The notes under the pieces: model-generated
Seen by the model: the letters and a program-made list of their open reading frames with translations, nothing else
Told to the model about the DNA's origin: nothing
The model's database searches: none
Shown: piece by piece, positions 32,391-37,370 of the stretch
Position numbering within the stretch: the first letter of the stretch is position 1
How the letters are laid out: every line of letters begins with the position of its first letter
Assembly (NCBI GenBank): GCA_001464375.1
Contig: LNEW01000101.1
Location: forward strand, 1-37,370
Length of the DNA: 37,370 nt
Origin: Rhodospirillales bacterium Ga0074136
GTDB taxonomy: Bacteria > Pseudomonadota > Alphaproteobacteria > Acetobacterales > Acetobacteraceae
Reading direction: 5' to 3'
Position numbers and translations under genes: made by a program

Positions 32391-33587
32391 TCACGCCACG
32401 CGCTCCAGATCCCTGAGCGACTGGATCATCGAGCTGCGCAGCAGGAAGGCGCGGTGCTTCGCGGGGTCGGCTGCGGTCGCGCGCAAGTCGTCATGGTAGG
32501 CGCGCCGCACGTCAGGGTCGCGTTGGTTCAGGATCTGGCGGTTGCGCATGGTGGTGGCCTGCACTGTCTCCAGCGCAACCTTTCGGCGCTGGCGGGCGTA
32601 GCGGTCCATCATCGAGGCATCGGCGCCGCGCCAGACCTGGGCGAGTTTCTCCGCCAGGTTGAACGCGTCGTGCACCCCGCCATTCATGCCCATCCCGCCC
32701 AGCGGATTGTTGATGTGCGCGGCATCGCCGGCGAGGAAGCAGCGACCCTTCGCGTAGGTCTCCGCCACCCGTTCATGCACGCGATAGGCGGTGCGGTGCC
32801 GCAGTTCGTAGCCGGCGGGGTTGGGCACCACGGCCTGCAGGCGCGCTTCGATGCGGGCCGGGTCCATCATGCGCGCCTCGGTCTCCGCCGGGTCGGTGGG
32901 GAACAGCACGCGCCACAGCGAGGCGGTGCGCAGCAGCACGAACCATTCCTCGGGGTCGGAGATGTAGGCGATGTTGGTCAGGTCATCGATCGCATCATGG
33001 AAGGCGAAGGGGGTCGACAGCGTGAGGAAGATTTCCGGGATCGTCTCACCTTCGAAGGCGATGCCGAGCGACTTGCGCACGGCCGAGGACGCGCCATCCG
33101 CACCGATCAGCCAGCGGCCGCGCACGGGTTCGCGCGACCCGTCCGGGCGCTCGATGGTGAGCGTCACGCCATCGGCATCCTGCGCGACGTCCACCGCCTT
33201 GGCGTCGTAGAGGAACGTGGCGTCGGGGTTGGCCGCGAGCCGGTCGCGCAGCATGCGCGTCAGGCGCCATTGCTCGCATTGCAGGCGATAGGGATGCGCG
33301 GTGTCGTCGCGCAGATGCCCGAGGTCGAAGGTGGCGATCACCCCGGTGTGGCGGTCGCGGAACTGCCAGGTCGGGCAGATCAGGCCCTGCGCGATCATCG
33401 CGTCCGTCACGCCGAAGCGTTCCAGCATGTCGAGCGTGGGTGGGTGGAAGGTCGAGGCGCGCAGGTCGTCGGGCAGGTCGCGCGCCTGCTCGACGATGGT
33501 GACGGGGATGCCGTCCTCGGCCAGCACGGCGGCGGCAACCAGGCCGGCGGGGCCGGCGCCGGCGATCAGAATACGGTGGTCGGTCAT
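32391..33587 (-). CDS. FAD-dependent aromatic-ring monooxygenase (PHBH type)
   Basis: This 398-residue class A flavin monooxygenase has the N-terminal Rossmann motif GAGPAGLVAAAVLAE (about residues 10-24), the middle LIGADGASSAVRKSLG motif, and the second FAD motif CFLAGDAAHINNPLGGMGMNGG. Enzymes of this group hydroxylate phenolic or hydroxypyridine rings with NAD(P)H and O2. 6-hydroxynicotinate 3-monooxygenase (NicC) belongs to the same group, which makes the adjacent NicF-like amidase notable. The substrate is unknown. ATG 33587 gives the typical start; its divergent neighbour is the S49 peptidase, 69 bases away. Confidence 0.85.
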   Translation of the reverse strand: MTDHRILIAGAGPAGLVAAAVLAEDGIPVTIVEQARDLPDDLRASTFHPPTLDMLERFGVTDAMIAQGLICPTWQFRDRHTGVIATFDLGHLRDDTAHPYRLQCEQWRLTRMLRDRLAANPDATFLYDAKAVDVAQDADGVTLTIERPDGSREPVRGRWLIGADGASSAVRKSLGIAFEGETIPEIFLTLSTPFAFHDAIDDLTNIAYISDPEEWFVLLRTASLWRVLFPTDPAETEARMMDPARIEARLQAVVPNPAGYELRHRTAYRVHERVAETYAKGRCFLAGDAAHINNPLGGMGMNGGVHDAFNLAEKLAQVWRGADASMMDRYARQRRKVALETVQATTMRNRQILNQRDPDVRRAYHDDLRATAADPAKHRAFLLRSSMIQSLRDLERVA

Positions 33588-33656
33588 GGCCGCATTGCAG
33601 CGCGCGGCGCGTGCGGCGGCAAGGCGCCTTGATGCCGGCCTGCACGGAGGCATCTA

Positions 33657-34478
33657 TTGGACATGGTCTTTGCCCTGTTCGACCGCTCGCCACGCGTGGC
33701 GCTGATCCGCCTGACCGGCCTGATCGCCGCGCGGCCCGACCCCTTCTCCGGCGGGCTCAATGCGGCGGGCGTGGGCCCGCTGCTGGAACGCGCCTTCGCC
33801 ATCAAGCGCCTGGGCGCGGTGATCCTGGTGGTGAATTCGCCGGGCGGGTCGCCGGTGCAGTCATCCCTGATCGCGGGCCAGATCCGCCGCCTGGCGGAGC
33901 GGAAGAAGGTGCCGGTGATCGCGGTGGTCGAGGATGCCGCGGCCTCAGGCGGCTACTGGATCGCGTGCGCGGCGGACGAGATCGTGGCGGATCCGGCCTC
34001 GATCCTCGGTTCGATCGGCGTGATCAGCGCGGGCTTCGGCTTCGACCAGGCGATCGCGCGCATCGGCGTGGAACGGCGGCTGCGCACGGCGGGGGATGAA
34101 AAATCCTTCCTCGACCCCTTCCGGCCCGAGCGCATGGAGGATGTGGCGCGGCTGCAGGACCTGCTCGGCAAGCTGCACGAGGAATTCAAGGGCTGGGTCC
34201 GCGCGCGGCGCGGCGCGAAGCTCACGGCGCCCGAGGATGTGCTGTTCAGCGGCCGCTTCTGGATCGGGCGGGAGGGCGTGGAACTCGGCCTCGCGGATGC
34301 GCTGGGCGATGCGGAAGGCGAGGCGAAGCGGCGCTTCGGGGAGAAGGTGAAGATCATCCGCCTGGGCCAGCGCCGGCGGCCTTTTCCGTGGCGGCTGATC
34401 CCGGGTGCGCGCGAAGGCGTGGAGGCGATCGCGGCGGCTGCGGAGGAACGCGCCGCCTGGGCGCGGCTGGGGCTATAG
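33657..34478 (+). CDS. S49 family serine peptidase (SppA/SohB-like)
   Basis: This 273-residue single-domain member of the signal-peptide-peptidase family has the nucleophile S97 in AAASGGYWIACAADEI and the general base K149 in TAGDEKSFLDPFRP. LVVNSPGGSPVQSS precedes them. No N-terminal membrane anchor is seen, so it may act on the cytoplasmic side of the membrane. GGAGG at 33646-33650 is six bases from TTG 33657 and twelve from ATG 33663, so either could be the start. A GC hairpin begins at the stop codon. Confidence 0.85.
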   Translation: MDMVFALFDRSPRVALIRLTGLIAARPDPFSGGLNAAGVGPLLERAFAIKRLGAVILVVNSPGGSPVQSSLIAGQIRRLAERKKVPVIAVVEDAAASGGYWIACAADEIVADPASILGSIGVISAGFGFDQAIARIGVERRLRTAGDEKSFLDPFRPERMEDVARLQDLLGKLHEEFKGWVRARRGAKLTAPEDVLFSGRFWIGREGVELGLADALGDAEGEAKRRFGEKVKIIRLGQRRRPFPWRLIPGAREGVEAIAAAAEERAAWARLGL

Positions 34479-34502
34479 GCCGCGCGGGCCAAAGGCGCGG
34501 CC
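34478..34502 (+). terminator. Hairpin at the end of the S49 peptidase gene
   Basis: A perfect 8-bp GC stem (34478-34485 with 34495-34502, nine-base loop) begins at the last base of the stop codon. There is no T-run, so it is a moderate terminator candidate. Confidence 0.4.
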
Positions 34503-34741
34503 GCGGTGCAGGCGGATCGCGGCCTGCCGCGCTGATGCACCGTGTCCCTGTGGCCGGGCGGCAGCCGGCCGGGGCCTTCGGCCTGACCAGACACGCGCCC
34601 ACCAGGGTGCTGCCGTAGCCATCGCGCCGGGGCGTGCGCTCGATGGGCGCGCAGCAGCGCCTCCGCCGGCCACGCGTGTCACGCGGCGCCATTGTTGGTC
34701 GGGCTCTCGATGTCGACCCGGGCGCGCTGGCGGCGGTGAGC

Positions 34742-35152
34742 TCACGCCTCGGCCGAGACCTGCTCCATCCAGTCCGGCAGATTGTAGTGCATCGTCACCC
34801 GCGCGATCCGCCCGTCGCGGATGGCGTAGAACGTCCCGGCCGGCAGCACGTAGCGCTGGCCGCACGCCGCCGGCAGGCCGTCATCCGTCGCGAGGTATTC
34901 GCCATGCACGGTAAATTCGGCGGCGGCGCGCGTGCCGCTCGCATCGGCCATCACGACGATATCGCCCAGGCGTTCGCGGTAGCAGCGGTCCATGCGCGCC
35001 ATGAAGGCCGCGAAGGCGTCGCGCCCGACCTCCGTCCCGCCCTGGTTCACGTCATGCGCGACATCGTCGGTCAGCAGCGCCAGCATGGCCGGACGGTCGC
35101 CGCGGTTGAAGGCATCGAGGTAGGCGCGGATCAGCGCGACGGCGGTGTCCAA
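34742..35152 (-). CDS. SnoaL/NTF2-like ketosteroid-isomerase-related protein
   Basis: This 136-residue single-domain protein has the NTF2-like cone fold. It shows the N-terminal helix [33 protein letters not shown], then beta strands [36 protein letters not shown]. This matches the ketosteroid-isomerase-related group of unknown substrate. A TTG at 35150-35152, preceded by AAGGA, is the only suitable start. It is divergent from glyQ; the glyQ promoter lies at 35164-35192. The 263-base gap between it and the S49 gene (34479-34741) holds only the hairpin just after that gene and nothing else I can name. Confidence 0.82.
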   Translation of the reverse strand: MDTAVALIRAYLDAFNRGDRPAMLALLTDDVAHDVNQGGTEVGRDAFAAFMARMDRCYRERLGDIVVMADASGTRAAAEFTVHGEYLATDDGLPAACGQRYVLPAGTFYAIRDGRIARVTMHYNLPDWMEQVSAEA

Positions 35153-35163
35153 AGGCGGTTTCC

Positions 35164-35192
35164 TTGCCGGAGAAAGGTCAGCCGCCTATAGG
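35164..35192 (+). promoter_or_regulatory. Promoter for glyQ
   Basis: TTGCCG (35164-35169) and TATAGG (35187-35192) are spaced by exactly 17 bases, 40 bases upstream of the glyQ ATG. This is the best housekeeping-type promoter match seen in the window. Confidence 0.6.
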
Positions 35193-35231
35193 TGCCGCGC
35201 AAATCCGCGCAGCACCACCCCCGGACCGCCC

Positions 35232-36095
<864 letters not shown>

Positions 36096-36103
36096 GGCGG
36101 TGC

Positions 36104-36149
36104 TTGCGCCGCAACGGTTTTCTACCATATGACGGCAACGTTCTACCAT
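36104..36149 (+). promoter_or_regulatory. Putative vapBC promoter and direct-repeat operator
   Basis: GCAACG plus TTCTACCAT occurs twice (36111-36128 with a three-base insert, and 36135-36149 without it). A possible promoter, TTGCGC at 36104-36109 and TATGAC at 36128-36133 (18-base spacer), overlaps the first repeat. Repeats at this position suit autorepression by a VapBC complex. Confidence 0.5.
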
Positions 36150-36158
36150 GAGGTTGCC

Positions 36159-36419
36159 ATGGGCCAGTTGAACATCAAGGACGACGCGCTGATCGCCGAG
36201 GCGAAGGAACTGGCGGCGCTGCTGGGCACCACCGCGACCGGCGCGGTGCGCGAGGCGGTGCACGAGCGGTTGGCGCGCGAGAAGGCGGCGCGCGACGAGT
36301 GCAAGCGGCGCATGTACGACGAGATCATGGCGATCGCCGAGCGCGCCTCGAAGCTGGTGCCGCCGGGCGTCACCAGCGATCATCGTGACCTTTACGATGA
36401 GAACGGCCTGCCGAAGTGA
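36159..36419 (+). CDS. vapB: VapB-type antitoxin
   Basis: This 86-residue antitoxin of the PSK/Rv0623 type has an N-terminal ribbon-helix-helix-like DNA-binding part (MGQLNIKDDALIAEAKELAALLGTTATGAVREAVHERLA). A charged helix and a disordered C-terminal tail (VTSDHRDLYDENGLPK) follow, which would bind and block the toxin. GAGG at 36150-36153 is five bases from ATG 36159; an upstream ATG at 36129 lies inside the repeat operator and is less likely. Its stop overlaps the vapC GTG by four bases. With VapC it would repress its own promoter. Confidence 0.87.
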   Translation: MGQLNIKDDALIAEAKELAALLGTTATGAVREAVHERLAREKAARDECKRRMYDEIMAIAERASKLVPPGVTSDHRDLYDENGLPK

Positions 36420-36820
36420 TCGTCGATTCATCCGCCCTGGTCGCGATCCTGTTCAAGGAAGCCGATGCAGCGACCCTTGCCCGCGCGTTGCGCGACGCGC
36501 CCTCGCGCGCCGTCGCGGCGCCGACGGTGGTCGAGGCAGCGATGGTGGCTGAAGGCCGCGCCGGCCCGGCGATGGGCGGTGAACTCGACGACCTGCTGCG
36601 CGCGGTGGATGCGGAGATCGTGGCCTTCACGGCCGAGCACGCCGCCTTCGCCCGCGACGCCTGGCGGCGCTTCGGCAAGGGGCGGCATCCGGCGGGGCTG
36701 AACCTGGGCGACTGCTTCGCCTATGCGCTGGCCGTCGCGCGCGACGAACCCCTGTTGTTCAAGGGCGATGACTTCGCCCGCACCGACGTGAAGGCTGCGA
36801 TCAAGTGCCTGAACTGCTGA
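36416..36820 (+). CDS. vapC: VapC-type PIN-domain ribonuclease toxin
   Basis: This 134-residue PIN-domain toxin retains the metal-binding acidic residues D4 (MIVDSSAL), E40 (TVVEAAMV), D99 (NLGDCFAYA) and D118 (FKGDDF), so it is probably active as an Mg-dependent endoribonuclease. VapC toxins cut tRNAs or rRNA when the antitoxin is degraded. It starts with GTG overlapping vapB. Its last codons overlap the glyS start by 16 bases (36805-36820), so toxin expression is tied to an essential synthetase gene. Confidence 0.88.
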   Translation: MIVDSSALVAILFKEADAATLARALRDAPSRAVAAPTVVEAAMVAEGRAGPAMGGELDDLLRAVDAEIVAFTAEHAAFARDAWRRFGKGRHPAGLNLGDCFAYALAVARDEPLLFKGDDFARTDVKAAIKCLNC

Positions 36821-37370
36821 TCGAACTGTTCTCCGAGGAAATTCCCGCGCGCATGCAGGCGCGCGCGGCGGAGGACCTGTCCCGACTTTTCGGGGAACGG
36901 TGCGCATCGCTCATCGAGGCGCCGCCGCTGACCTTCCACGGGCCGCGGCGCATCGGGCTTGCGGCGCTGCTGCGCGGTTCGGTCGAGACGCCAGGCAAGG
37001 AGGAACGCGGCCCGCGCGTCGGCGCCCCCGATGCGGCGATCGACGGCTTCCTGCGCAAGCATGGCGCGACGCGCGAGGCGCTGACGCAGGAAGGCGCATT
37101 CTGGGTGCTGGCCAAACCTGGCGAGACGATCGAGGCGCGCGCGCTGGTCGCCGCCGCGATGCCGGCGATCATCCGCGCGTTTCCCTGGCCGAAGTCGATG
37201 CGCTGGGGTGGGACGTCGGCAATGACCTGGGTACGGCCGCTCAAGCGCATCCTGTGCGTGCTGGATGGGGCGGTGGTGCCCTTCGATCTGCGGTTGGGCG
37301 ACGACGACGGTCATGGGCTGGCGAGTGGCGACCTCACCGAGGGCCATCGCATCATGGCGCCCGGCGCCTT
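36805..37370 (+). CDS. glyS: Glycyl-tRNA synthetase beta subunit (5' part, runs off the window)
   Basis: The first 188 codons of the beta subunit are present. The start PELLIELFSEEIPARMQARAAEDL is the usual N-terminus, followed by HGPRRIGLAALLRG, RGPRVGAPDAAIDGFLRKHG, WPKSMRWGGTSAMTWVRPLKRIL and TEGHRIMAPGA. The beta subunit binds tRNA-Gly and completes the enzyme with GlyQ. The GTG at 36805 lies inside the end of vapC, and no better start exists downstream, so translation is probably coupled to vapC. Confidence 0.93.
   Translation, partial: MPELLIELFSEEIPARMQARAAEDLSRLFGERCASLIEAPPLTFHGPRRIGLAALLRGSVETPGKEERGPRVGAPDAAIDGFLRKHGATREALTQEGAFWVLAKPGETIEARALVAAAMPAIIRAFPWPKSMRWGGTSAMTWVRPLKRILCVLDGAVVPFDLRLGDDDGHGLASGDLTEGHRIMAPGA

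Noticed and set aside
34479-34741. Possible gene between the S49 peptidase and SnoaL-like genes
   Set aside because: The frames here are proline/arginine-rich and overlap into neighbouring genes. No start with a ribosome-binding site or family motif was found.
36129-36158. Upstream ATG as the vapB start
   Set aside because: It lies within the repeat operator and has no ribosome-binding site, whereas ATG 36159 has GAGG at good spacing and begins the conserved antitoxin fold.

Overview
The window is GC-rich, densely coded DNA from the chromosome of a Gram-negative bacterium. The codon use, the outer-membrane biogenesis genes (lptF, lptG, lptD, surA), the many orphan Bug-type (TctC-like) solute-binding proteins and the alphaproteobacterial-looking protein sequences all suggest an alphaproteobacterium. 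Acetobacteraceae (Roseomonas-like) is my best guess, from remembered protein similarity only. I see no rRNA, tRNA, CRISPR array, prophage or insertion sequence.

Layout. (1) 1-4620, plus strand: two hairpins, then a dihydroorotase-type amidohydrolase, a nitroreductase, a short acyl-activating (AMP-binding) ligase and an EamA transporter. (2) 4669-8151: an SDR divergent from yicC, then gmk and an AEC-type carrier. A 37-residue membrane peptide is encoded antisense between yicC and gmk. (3) 8191-19679, all minus strand. In order of transcription: a split chromate transporter, a BciB/F420-hydrogenase-beta-like flavo-iron-sulfur protein, a small unknown protein, a GlcD-type FAD oxidase, a broken glycosyltransferase, then the envelope block lptF-lptG-lptD-surA followed by ksgA. 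(4) 19953-26101, plus strand: Bug protein, NAD-dependent epimerase, second short AMP-binding ligase, second Bug protein, a structured 320-base gap, a free-standing acyl carrier protein and an alpha/beta-hydrolase. (5) 26192-29708, minus strand: LysR regulator, DUF2076 protein with a clear terminator, CoA-binding protein, GNAT acetyltransferase, and an Asp/Glu-racemase-fold protein without catalytic cysteines. (6) 29840-33587: third Bug protein, a DehI-like protein, a NicF-like isochorismatase-family amidase and an FAD monooxygenase; with the racemase-like gene this resembles a nicotinate-type catabolic set. (7) 33657-37370: S49 peptidase, SnoaL-like protein, glyQ, vapB, vapC and the start of glyS.

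How genes work together. lptF/lptG/lptD and surA export lipopolysaccharide and fold outer-membrane proteins. glyQ and glyS encode the two subunits of glycyl-tRNA synthetase, and here a vapBC toxin-antitoxin pair sits between them, with vapC overlapping the glyS start by 16 bases. The two accessory regions (19953-26101 and 28959-33587) look like small-carboxylate or heterocycle uptake and conversion loci whose substrates cannot be read from sequence.

The most interesting points are the vapBC insertion within glyQ-glyS, the ligase/ACP/hydrolase locus with its switch-like leader, the translational coupling of a chromate-type transporter to a BciB-like reductase, the cysteine-less racemase homologue in a nic-like neighbourhood, and the small antisense membrane peptide.
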